Assembly: GCA_002454165.1 (NCBI GenBank) | Contig: DKIG01000020.1 | Coordinates: forward strand, 38,216-78,028 | Length of the DNA: 39,813 nucleotides | Direction of reading: 5' to 3' | Source of the DNA: Gammaproteobacteria bacterium UBA6724 | GTDB taxonomy: Bacteria > Pseudomonadota > Gammaproteobacteria > Pseudomonadales > Azotimanducaceae | Shown here: positions 17,231 to 24,787 of the stretch, one piece after another | Numbering within the stretch: position 1 is the stretch's first letter | Layout: each line of letters starts with the position of its first letter | Program-made: the position numbers and the translations under genes | Notes under the pieces: generated by a model | What the model saw: the letters and a program-made list of their open reading frames with translations, nothing else | Told to the model about the DNA's origin: nothing | Database searches by the model: none

Positions 17231-18261
17231 ATCTGACACTGGGTGACATTGCAGAGCGGTTCCACCTTGAATGTCGCGGCGATACCGATACGGCAGTGAA
17301 CGGCATCGCCAGCCTTCAGGAAGCAGATTCAGACCAACTATCATTTCTTTTTAACGCATCCTATAAACACCTGCTTGAAACCACCGAAGCTGCTGCCGTT
17401 GTACTGCGTCCCGAGGATGCGACGGCTTGTAAAAGACCTGTGTTGCTTGCCAACAACCCTAGAAGGGCACAGGTAGCGATTGCCGCACTCTTTGATACAT
17501 TGCCAATGCCCCTGCCCGTCATTCATCCATCCGCCGTTATCAGTGACAATGCCGAGATAGGTCAGAGGGTGGCTATAGGTGCCGGGGCTGTCATTGAGCG
17601 GGGTGCCAGAATAGAGGCGGGTGCAATTATCGGGGCGGGTTGTCAGATTGGTGAGGCTAGTGTGCTGGGTGCCGGGTCTCGATTGTTTCCCAATGTGGTC
17701 TTGTATCATGATGTATGGATTGGTGCGGGCGGCATTATTCACAGCGGGGCGGTGCTCGGTGCTGATGGATTCGGTTTTGAACTTGACCTGGACTCAGGCG
17801 ACATCGTTAAAATTCCACAGGTGTATGGCGTCCGTATTGGTAAGCATGTTGAGATTGGTGCCGGTACGACCATAGACAGAGGGGCGCTTAACCACACCAT
17901 CATTGGAGACAACTGCAAATTGGACAACCAGGTTCAGATAGGTCACGGCACGGTGATTGGCAAGCAGACCCTGATTTCAGGTTGCACAGCCATAGCGGGA
18001 AGCACGAAGATAGGGAGCCATTGTCTGATTGGTGGCGCATCGGGAATTATTGATAATATCAAAATCGTTGATCATGTAGAGATCACGGCAATGACCCTGG
18101 TGAGTCAATCCATTCTGAAAAAGGGCCGTTACTCTTCAGGTACGGGCCTGATGTCAGCCAAGAACTGGAAGCGCAGTATCGTCGGGTTTAGTAAACTTGA
18201 TGAAATACTCAAACGTCTCAGGCGTTTGGAAACTGATAAAAAATCATCAACCGGTAGCTAA
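17227..18261 (+). CDS. lpxD: UDP-3-O-acylglucosamine N-acyltransferase LpxD
   Basis: Adds the second (R-3-hydroxyacyl) chain to the lipid A precursor. 344 residues (E. coli 341). The N-terminal uridine-binding domain (IASLQEADSDQLSFL) is followed by a long hexapeptide beta-helix; the probable catalytic His is H240 in QIGHGTVIG. The C-terminal helix has the YSSGTGLMSAKNWKRS segment. The start is a TTG within the TTGA overlap with skp; no other start keeps the conserved N-terminus. fabZ follows after 7 bases. Confidence 0.95.
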   Translation: MNLTLGDIAERFHLECRGDTDTAVNGIASLQEADSDQLSFLFNASYKHLLETTEAAAVVLRPEDATACKRPVLLANNPRRAQVAIAALFDTLPMPLPVIHPSAVISDNAEIGQRVAIGAGAVIERGARIEAGAIIGAGCQIGEASVLGAGSRLFPNVVLYHDVWIGAGGIIHSGAVLGADGFGFELDLDSGDIVKIPQVYGVRIGKHVEIGAGTTIDRGALNHTIIGDNCKLDNQVQIGHGTVIGKQTLISGCTAIAGSTKIGSHCLIGGASGIIDNIKIVDHVEITAMTLVSQSILKKGRYSSGTGLMSAKNWKRSIVGFSKLDEILKRLRRLETDKKSSTGS

Positions 18262-18268
18262 GAAATCC

Positions 18269-18706
18269 ATGGAAGTCACCGAAATACAACAATACCTGCC
18301 ACATCGTTATCCCTTTCTGTTGGTAGATCGCGTGATAGAGTTTGAAGCCAACAAACGAATTATGTGCATCAAAAATGTCACCATCAATGAACCTGTATTT
18401 ACCGGGCACTTCCCTGAGATACCAGTATTCCCTGGGGTTTTGATCATTGAGGCTCTTGCGCAGGCCGCAGGCGTGCTAGCATTCAGAAGCCGGAACAGGA
18501 CCCTGGACGATGGTTATGTTTACTATCTTGCCAGTGCGGACAAGGTCAAATTCAAACGTTCGGTGATACCGGGCGACCAGTTGAAACTGGATGTCGAAAT
18601 CGTGAAGCTAAGGACTCACTGGATGAAGGCTATTGGTCGTGCTTGGGTGGATGACCATCTCGTTTGTTCGTCCTTGTTGACCTTTGCGGAACAAAAGGTG
18701 CTGTAA
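18269..18706 (+). CDS. fabZ: 3-hydroxyacyl-ACP dehydratase FabZ
   Basis: Hot-dog-fold dehydratase of type II fatty acid synthesis; it competes with LpxA/LpxD for 3-hydroxyacyl-ACP. 145 residues from the ATG at 18269, which directly precedes the conserved EIQQYLPHRYPFLLVDR. Catalytic residues H47 (TGHFPEIP) and E61 (GVLIIEALAQ) are present. An upstream in-frame ATG at 18197 would lie inside lpxD and add unconserved residues, so I rejected it. The next gene is lpxB, 7 bases away; lpxA is missing from its usual place between them. Confidence 0.96.
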   Translation: MEVTEIQQYLPHRYPFLLVDRVIEFEANKRIMCIKNVTINEPVFTGHFPEIPVFPGVLIIEALAQAAGVLAFRSRNRTLDDGYVYYLASADKVKFKRSVIPGDQLKLDVEIVKLRTHWMKAIGRAWVDDHLVCSSLLTFAEQKVL

Positions 18707-18713
18707 GACTGGA

Positions 18714-19907
18714 ATGTCAGCCTCTCGCCCCGACCGCCCCCTGACGATAAGTATGGTTGCGGGGGAAGCATCCGGTGACCATCTGGGCGCGGCATTGGTA
18801 CGGGAAATAAAGAGAATAGAGCCCGCTACACGGTTCTTCGGTATAGGCGGTCCCGCCATGATCTCGGAAGGCTTCGTGTCCGAGGTGGACATGGAGCGTT
18901 TATCCGTCAACGGTTTTCTTGACCCATTGATGCGTCTGCCAGAACTCATCAGGCTCTTGATACTGGTCCGCGACAAGGTCATAGCATCCAATGCGGCCTG
19001 TTTTGTTGGTATTGATTTTAATGTCTTCAATCTTCTGCTTGCCGGCATCCTGCATAGGCGCGGCATAAAAACCGTTCATTATGTGTCGCCTTCCGTCTGG
19101 GCATGGCGCCGTCGTCGCCTCAGCAGGATTGCTAAAAACATTGATCTGATGCTGACCCTCTATCCCCATGAAACAGAGCTCTATGAGCAGCACGATATTG
19201 ATGTAGCCTTCGTTGGTCATCCCATGGCAGACGAGATAGCTTGCGAGGATGACGAGCCTGATAGCCCGACGGATGCGAACAAGGCAAAAGCCCGCACCCA
19301 ACTGGACATAGGTCAGGAAGATAGGGTGGTGGCGATATTGCCCGGTAGTCGGGCGCGTGAAGTCAGCTACTCAGGTCGGGATTTTTTGCAGACGGCGGAA
19401 TATCTGTCCAGTCAGGTGGACCGGTTTGTTATCCCCGCTGCCAACGGCAGGCGGAAGCTGCAGCTTGAATCCATGCTCGGTGAATATCCAGCACTGGCGG
19501 GGAAAATACAACTTGTGGAGGGTCGCTCACGCAGCGTCATGACGGCCGCGGATCTGGTGATGGTCAACTCAGGGACAGCCACCCTTGAAGCCCTGTTGTT
19601 ACGCCGACCCATGATTATGTCCTATCGACTCGGGGCATTCACCTACGCCATAGTGTCTCGCCTTGTCACTACCAAATGGTTTGCTTTGCCCAACATTCTT
19701 GCCGGCCAGAATCTGGTGCCAGAGTTTATTCAGCAGGATGCAGACCCGCGCCGAATGGCTGCCGCAGTTATCAAACTGCTGCAGGCGCCGACGCATAGAG
19801 ATCTGCTTGACGAATTTGCTCGCATCCACCGACAACTCAGAACAAACAAGGCGCCGGGCAGAGAGGCTGCGAGGGCGGTGCTGCGGCTCTGCGGGGTCGG
19901 TATCTGA
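18714..19907 (+). CDS. lpxB: Lipid-A-disaccharide synthase LpxB
   Basis: GT19 glycosyltransferase that joins UDP-2,3-diacylglucosamine and lipid X into the lipid A disaccharide at the inner membrane. 397 residues from the ATG at 18714 (E. coli 382). Motifs: MVAGEASGDHLGAALV near the N-terminus, GIDFNVFNL, KTVHYVSPSVWAWRRRRL, DVAFVGHPMAD, ILPGSRAREV and NSGTATLEALLLRRP. An alternative start at 18684 would overlap fabZ by 23 bases and adds a cysteine-rich stretch without family support. The stop shares one base with the rnhB ATG. Confidence 0.95.
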   Translation: MSASRPDRPLTISMVAGEASGDHLGAALVREIKRIEPATRFFGIGGPAMISEGFVSEVDMERLSVNGFLDPLMRLPELIRLLILVRDKVIASNAACFVGIDFNVFNLLLAGILHRRGIKTVHYVSPSVWAWRRRRLSRIAKNIDLMLTLYPHETELYEQHDIDVAFVGHPMADEIACEDDEPDSPTDANKAKARTQLDIGQEDRVVAILPGSRAREVSYSGRDFLQTAEYLSSQVDRFVIPAANGRRKLQLESMLGEYPALAGKIQLVEGRSRSVMTAADLVMVNSGTATLEALLLRRPMIMSYRLGAFTYAIVSRLVTTKWFALPNILAGQNLVPEFIQQDADPRRMAAAVIKLLQAPTHRDLLDEFARIHRQLRTNKAPGREAARAVLRLCGVGI

Positions 19908-20539
19908 TGCATAGACAGGAATACCTGGCAGGGGTTGATGAGGCGGGCAGAGGTCCACTTGCCGGTGCGGTCTATGCGGCAGCGGTGGTGCTGGACCCTT
20001 TGCACAGCATTGAGGGCTTGGCTGATTCAAAACAACTATCGGAAAAGCACCGCCTGGCTCTTGAGCCTGTCATCCGATCAGTGGCGATTGCATACTCCGT
20101 GGCTTATGCAGATGTAGCAGAAATAGATGAAATCAACATATTGCAAGCCAGTTTGCTGGCTATGGAGCGCGCTGTGTCTGGCTTGTCTCTGGTGCCGGAC
20201 TTCGCGTTGGTGGACGGTAACCGACTGCCGAACTTGCCCTGTGCTGGCGAATGGCTCATACAGGGCGACTCAAAAAGTGCTTCCATAATGGCTGCTTCAA
20301 TCCTTGCGAAGGTAGCACGAGATAAGGAAATGCAACGCCTTGACAGCCTCTACCCAGGCTATGATCTTGCTCGTAACAAGGGCTACCCTACCGCTGCTCA
20401 CCTAGAAGCATTGCGGCATCATGGGCCGTCTCCTATACATAGAATGTCTTTTGCACCCTGTCGCGAGGCGGGAGCGTCTCTGTTGGACGCCGGCACGCCG
20501 CCACTGTCGGCTAGGCGGGGTCGCCCCAAGGCGCCTTAG
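19907..20539 (+). CDS. rnhB: Ribonuclease HII
   Basis: Cuts RNA in RNA-DNA hybrids, including single misincorporated ribonucleotides. 210 residues. The DEDD metal site is complete: D11 and E12 (GVDEAGRGPLAG), D103 (LVDGNRLP) and D121 (QGDSKSASIMAASILAKVAR). The YPGYDLARNKGYPTAAHLEAL block confirms the family. The last ~20 residues are a basic, unconserved tail. It overlaps lpxB by one base. dnaE, the usual next gene, is not in this window. Confidence 0.96.
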   Translation: MHRQEYLAGVDEAGRGPLAGAVYAAAVVLDPLHSIEGLADSKQLSEKHRLALEPVIRSVAIAYSVAYADVAEIDEINILQASLLAMERAVSGLSLVPDFALVDGNRLPNLPCAGEWLIQGDSKSASIMAASILAKVARDKEMQRLDSLYPGYDLARNKGYPTAAHLEALRHHGPSPIHRMSFAPCREAGASLLDAGTPPLSARRGRPKAP

Positions 20540-20817
20540 AATAGTCCATTAGGATATTGATAATCATCTGCACGAGTCTGCTCAGCAGTTTTACTGTGTC
20601 CCGAAGTTGCTTTTGATTCACATTGCCGTTCCGGGTGGCGTTGCCGTGTACCAGTTGATTCTTCAGGGTGTAGATCTGGATGAGTAAAAGTTGCCTTGCA
20701 AATTATTGGTTGCTGAGTCTGCTCCGGGCATACCTTTCTTGTGGCTGAGCCTGATAAACTGGCTAAAGAGTCCTCAGTAGTAGCGGCTCGCAACTGGAAA
20801 AAATAGAGGTTATCCAC
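20540..20817. other. Intergenic region between rnhB and the oxidoreductase cassette
   Basis: 278 bases in which I see no supported gene. A minus-strand frame covers most of it but has low-complexity, unrecognisable content. At its right end is a perfect DnaA-box sequence that runs into the next start codon. No clear rho-independent terminator follows rnhB. Confidence 0.5.
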
Positions 20818-20818
20818 A
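20810..20818 (+). promoter_or_regulatory. Perfect DnaA-box-like 9-mer at the cassette start
   Basis: TTATCCACA matches the strong E. coli DnaA box exactly and overlaps the A of the ATG at 20818. A single box is not an origin. A chance match is quite possible in a window of this size. Confidence 0.25.
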
Positions 20819-22305
20819 TGCCAGAATATGTCGTATCAATCCTGGACTTCATGTCGTCATTGTTTGTTTTTTCAATTGGTGTCGTCGTGCTGTTCATCAT
20901 AGGTCTCTTCTTTCATGACCGCCTGCAAAATACCGATGCCGTACTCCACAACTATCCGGTGATAGGGCATTTGCGATATATATTCTCGGAAATGGGGGAA
21001 TTCTTCCGACAGTACTTTTTTGCGATGGACAGAGAGGAAATGCCTTTCAACAGAGCAGAGAGACAATGGGTTTACCGTGCGGCTTCAGGGCAGGACAACA
21101 CGGTGGCATTTGGTTCAACCAAATATCTGCGGGAGGCGGGTACCTCTATTTTTGTGAACTGTCCCTACCCGACACTTGATGAAGACGCTGCGTTGAGTCA
21201 GCCACTTCGGATTGGTCCCTATAGCCGAAATCCTTTTGACGCCAAATCCATATTCAACATCTCCGGTATGAGTTTCGGTGCCTTGTCTGCGCCTGCGGTC
21301 AAGGCACTGTCGAATGGTGCCCGGATGGCTGGTTGCTGGATGAACACGGGTGAAGGTGCCCTATCGTCGCATCATCTTGAGGGGGGGTGCGATCTTGTCT
21401 TCCAGATGGGTACAGCCAAGTACGGGGTGCGCAATGATGACGGCAGTCTCAATGATGACAAGTTAAAAGAGATTGCAGATTACCCTCAGCTACGCATGTT
21501 TGAGATTAAACTCTCCCAGGGTGCCAAGCCAGGCAAGGGTGGCATTCTTCCCGGTGACAAGGTCACCGAAGAGATAGCTAGGGTTCGGGGTATTGTCGCG
21601 GGTGAAGATTCTATTTCCCCCAATCGACATCCCGAGATTAACAGCAACGAAGACCTGCTTGATTTCATTCATCATATTCGGGAGGTAACCGGCAAACCTG
21701 TCGGTTTCAAATGTGTCATAGGTGCCTTTGGTTGGCTTGAGCGGCTGATGGAGGTGATCAAGGAGCGCGGCATTGAATCAGCCCCGGACTTTATCACCAT
21801 TGACTCGGCGGATGGTGGCACTGGCGCCGCCCCCATGCCGTTGATGGATAATGTCGGTATTCCCTTGAAGGAGTCTCTGCCTCTGGTGGCAGATATTCTG
21901 CTGAATGCCGGTATGAAAGAACGTATCCGTCTGATTGCGTCCGGCAAATTGATTACGCCAGCAGAAGTGTGTTGGGCACTCTGTGTCGGTGCCGACTTTG
22001 TGATCTCGGCACGAGGGTTTATGTTTTCCCTTGGTTGCATCCAGGCATTGAAATGTAACAAGAATACCTGTCCCACTGGCATTACGACGCATAACAAAAG
22101 ATTACAGCAGGGTCTTGACCCGACGGACAAGGCGACCAGGGTCGCAAATTATTGCGAGAACCTGGTACATGAGGTTGAGATGCTGGCTCATAGTTGCGGC
22201 GTTGCAGAACCCAGGAAACTAAAGAGATTTCATGTGCGCATTGTGCAAGGAGATGGTCGCTCCGTGCCCCTTGATGAACTTTATCCGCAGATACACTCCA
22301 CATGA
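20818..22305 (+). CDS. Membrane-anchored FMN-binding glutamate synthase-like protein
   Basis: Member of the single-chain GltB-core family that has the FMN TIM-barrel of glutamate synthase but no amidotransferase domain; the substrate is unknown for most members. 495 residues. An N-terminal membrane segment (about residues 10-36) is followed by the conserved NYPVIGHLRYIF and RAERQWVYRAASG motifs, then the barrel (ISGMSFGALSAPAVKALSNG, NTGEGALSSHH, EIKLSQGAKPGKGG, DSADGGTGAAPMP, ISARGFMFSLGCIQ). Cysteines C407, C413 and C418 (C-x5-C-x4-C) match the 3Fe-4S ligands of glutamate synthase. Likely role: an FMN/Fe-S amino acid or imino acid oxidoreductase at the membrane. GAGG precedes the ATG. It overlaps the next gene by 4 bases, so the two are coupled. 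Confidence 0.88.
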   Translation: MPEYVVSILDFMSSLFVFSIGVVVLFIIGLFFHDRLQNTDAVLHNYPVIGHLRYIFSEMGEFFRQYFFAMDREEMPFNRAERQWVYRAASGQDNTVAFGSTKYLREAGTSIFVNCPYPTLDEDAALSQPLRIGPYSRNPFDAKSIFNISGMSFGALSAPAVKALSNGARMAGCWMNTGEGALSSHHLEGGCDLVFQMGTAKYGVRNDDGSLNDDKLKEIADYPQLRMFEIKLSQGAKPGKGGILPGDKVTEEIARVRGIVAGEDSISPNRHPEINSNEDLLDFIHHIREVTGKPVGFKCVIGAFGWLERLMEVIKERGIESAPDFITIDSADGGTGAAPMPLMDNVGIPLKESLPLVADILLNAGMKERIRLIASGKLITPAEVCWALCVGADFVISARGFMFSLGCIQALKCNKNTCPTGITTHNKRLQQGLDPTDKATRVANYCENLVHEVEMLAHSCGVAEPRKLKRFHVRIVQGDGRSVPLDELYPQIHST

Positions 22306-23957
22306 AAGCATCTGATTTGTTTGTAAAGTGTCTCGAAAAGGAAGGCATAGAATATATCTTCGGTGTTCCGGGTGAAGAAAATGCCGATTTTATGATGTCC
22401 TTGGAGAAATCATCAATCATCAAATTCATCCTGTGCCGTCACGAGCAGGGTGCCGCCTTTATGGCTGAAATTTATGGCAGGCTGACCGGCAACCCGGCAG
22501 GCTGTCTCGGTACCCTGGGTCCCGGTGCCACTAACCTGATTACCGGTGTTGCGGATGCCAACATGGACCGTGCGCCGATACTGGTACTCACTGGACAGGG
22601 TTCATCCATGCGGCTACACAAGGAATCCCATCAGGTGATGGATGTGGTCGGTATGTTTGACCCCGTCACCAAGTGGGCACACTCAATCCGTCATGAAAAA
22701 ACTATCCCGGAGGTAATTCGCAAAGCGGTTAGACTATCAAGGACGGAAAAACCCGGTGCCGTTCTGATTGAACTACCAGAAGATATTGCCAAGCATGACA
22801 CGAGCAGTGAGCCTATAGAACCCGTCAGATTCAGACGTTCAGTGCCAGACGACAAGGCCGTAGATCTTGCCTGGGAGGCTATGAAGTGCTCCAAACGCCC
22901 GGTGATTTTGGCGGGCAATGGTTGCATTCGTCGGCGCGCGGCAGCGCAGCTCAGGAAGTTCTGTGAAGCAACGGGCATAGGCGTAATCAGCACCTTTATG
23001 GCGAAGGGCTGTGTTGATATGGACGAAGATTATTGTCTCTACACCATCGGATTACAGGGTAAGGATTTTGTCTATCAAGCTGTTGAAGGCGCGGATACGA
23101 TTATCACGATTGGCTTTGACATGGTGGAATACCACCCGCTGTTGTGGAACCCGGCGGGTGCCAAGCAGGTGATTCATATTGATTTTCTCCCGGCTGAAAT
23201 TGACGAGAACTATCATCCTGCCTTTGAGATGATTGGAGACTTGGCGCATTCGCTCTGGATGTTAAATGAGCGAGTCGGTGCCGAAGGCAAGTTGCCAGGG
23301 TGGGATTTTTCCGCCCAGCGACAGGCGCGCCTTAGCATGGCGGCAGAATTTGCCGAGTACAAAGACGATGACCAGTCTGGTCTGGTGCGGCCGCAAAAAG
23401 TCCTCTGGGATACGAGAGAGGTACTGGATAGGGACGGTGTCTTGCTATCTGATGTAGGCGCACACAAGATGTGGATTGCCAGACACTTTCAATGCCATGA
23501 GCCTAATACCTGCCTCATACCCAACGGCTTCTGCTCCATGGGATTTGCCCTGCCGGGCGCCATAGCGGCGAGCATGATTGCTCCGAACCGTCAGGTCATT
23601 GCCATCAGTGGTGATGCTGGATTTTTGATGAATGTTCAGGAGATGGAAACAGCCAACCGATTTAACTGCAATCTGGTGGCGATGGTCTGGGAAGATCACG
23701 CTTATGGATTGATCGCCTGGAAGCAGCAGAACGAGTTTGGTCGCCATACCGAGCTGAGTTTTGGTAACCCTGATTGGGCGCAACTGGCGGCTGCTTTTAA
23801 CTGGCATCACCATCGGGTTGAAGACTCAACACTGGTTGCCGACACTCTGCGGCAGGCATTGAAAGAGCGAGGTCCCAGTCTGGTAGTCGTCCCCATAGAT
23901 TATAGGGAAAATAGTATTCTTACAGATCGGCTCGGCAATATTGAGTTTTCCATATAG
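22302..23957 (+). CDS. Acetolactate synthase large subunit-like ThDP enzyme
   Basis: ThDP-dependent enzyme closest in motifs to catabolic AlsS-type acetolactate synthase, which condenses two pyruvates. 551 residues: N-terminal PYR domain with the activating glutamate E48 (RHEQGAAFMAEIYGRLTG), a central domain (VILAGNG to IITIGFDMVEYHPLLWNP), and a C-terminal PP domain with GDAGFLMNVQEMETANRFN (D438). The second metal ligand is usually Asn in this motif (VWND in AlsS); here it is E464 in VWEDHAYGLIAWKQ. No regulatory small subunit lies nearby. The ATGA overlap with the upstream oxidoreductase and the MBL gene 23 bases downstream suggest a shared pathway. Substrate other than pyruvate is possible. 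Confidence 0.85.
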   Translation: MKASDLFVKCLEKEGIEYIFGVPGEENADFMMSLEKSSIIKFILCRHEQGAAFMAEIYGRLTGNPAGCLGTLGPGATNLITGVADANMDRAPILVLTGQGSSMRLHKESHQVMDVVGMFDPVTKWAHSIRHEKTIPEVIRKAVRLSRTEKPGAVLIELPEDIAKHDTSSEPIEPVRFRRSVPDDKAVDLAWEAMKCSKRPVILAGNGCIRRRAAAQLRKFCEATGIGVISTFMAKGCVDMDEDYCLYTIGLQGKDFVYQAVEGADTIITIGFDMVEYHPLLWNPAGAKQVIHIDFLPAEIDENYHPAFEMIGDLAHSLWMLNERVGAEGKLPGWDFSAQRQARLSMAAEFAEYKDDDQSGLVRPQKVLWDTREVLDRDGVLLSDVGAHKMWIARHFQCHEPNTCLIPNGFCSMGFALPGAIAASMIAPNRQVIAISGDAGFLMNVQEMETANRFNCNLVAMVWEDHAYGLIAWKQQNEFGRHTELSFGNPDWAQLAAAFNWHHHRVEDSTLVADTLRQALKERGPSLVVVPIDYRENSILTDRLGNIEFSI

Positions 23958-23980
23958 AGACATGCCGCACAGGAGCAGTC

Positions 23981-24694
23981 GTGCAATTACAAGACATGCC
24001 GTTACAGAACAAACTACTGCAAGATGAGTTGATACTGGAACAGATTCAGATAGGTCCCATGCAAAACTTTGCCTATCTCGTCGGCTCAAAAACCACCCGG
24101 GAAGTGGTGCTGGTGGACCCGGCCTGGGACCTGGATAGCCTACTCAACCTGGTCAAGGCGCGTGACTACCGCTTAACAGGAGCACTCCTTACCCACTATC
24201 ATCCAGACCATTGCGGCGGCAGTTTCGGACACAATAGCGTGGAGGGTGTTGCCGAGTTGCTGGGCAAGAATCCGGTAAAAGTATATGTACATAAACTGGA
24301 AGCGGCGGGCGTGAAAAAGGTCACCGGTATTTCCGACAGCGACATCGTCAAGGTGGAGTCTGGTGACAAACTATCAATAGGTGAAGTGGAAGTGGAATTT
24401 CTGCACACGCCCGGGCATACGCCAGGTTCACAATGCTTCAAGATCAGGCACATGCTGGTATCGGGTGATACCCTGTTTATCAATGGTTGCGGACGGGTGG
24501 ACCTGCCAGGTTCCAACTCGGAAGACATGTATCATAGTTTGCAGAAACTCGCTGCCATGCCAGAGGACACCTTGCTACTCCCAGGACATAACTATGCGCA
24601 ACTCCCCCAGGCCACTATGGAAGAAACCAAAAAGATTAACAGCTATATGCGTATCAATGATCTTGCATCCTGGAAGATGATGATGGGTGCCTGA
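23981..24694 (+). CDS. MBL-fold metallo-hydrolase (glyoxalase II-like)
   Basis: Metallo-beta-lactamase-fold protein of 237 residues. The dinuclear metal site is visible: THYHPDHCGG (H72, H74, D76, H77), HTPGHTPGS, VSGDTLF with the bridging Asp, and LPGHNY. The segment INGCGRVDLPGSNSEDMYHSL resembles hydroxyacylglutathione hydrolases and persulfide dioxygenases. The fold is sure, but the substrate (thioester, persulfide or lactone) cannot be fixed. The start is a GTG with AGGAG 5 bases upstream. It is third in the cassette. A weak hairpin follows the gene, so read-through to the carrier gene is likely. Confidence 0.85.
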   Translation: MQLQDMPLQNKLLQDELILEQIQIGPMQNFAYLVGSKTTREVVLVDPAWDLDSLLNLVKARDYRLTGALLTHYHPDHCGGSFGHNSVEGVAELLGKNPVKVYVHKLEAAGVKKVTGISDSDIVKVESGDKLSIGEVEVEFLHTPGHTPGSQCFKIRHMLVSGDTLFINGCGRVDLPGSNSEDMYHSLQKLAAMPEDTLLLPGHNYAQLPQATMEETKKINSYMRINDLASWKMMMGA

Positions 24695-24787
24695 GTTGCC
24701 TGTCATATTCACACCAGGGTGCTTGAGAGCACTTTCTGTTGCGATTCGGGTCGCTTGTAACCCTGATTCTGCATTGAGGACCTGAAC

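Noticed and set aside
20536..20817. 93-residue minus-strand frame filling the rnhB-cassette gap
   Set aside because: No recognisable motif, no ribosome site, low-complexity polar content.
24719..24740. Hairpin GTGCT-TGAG-AGCAC followed by T-rich bases after the MBL gene
   Set aside because: The stem is only 5 bases and the T run is interrupted, so it is too weak to call a terminator.
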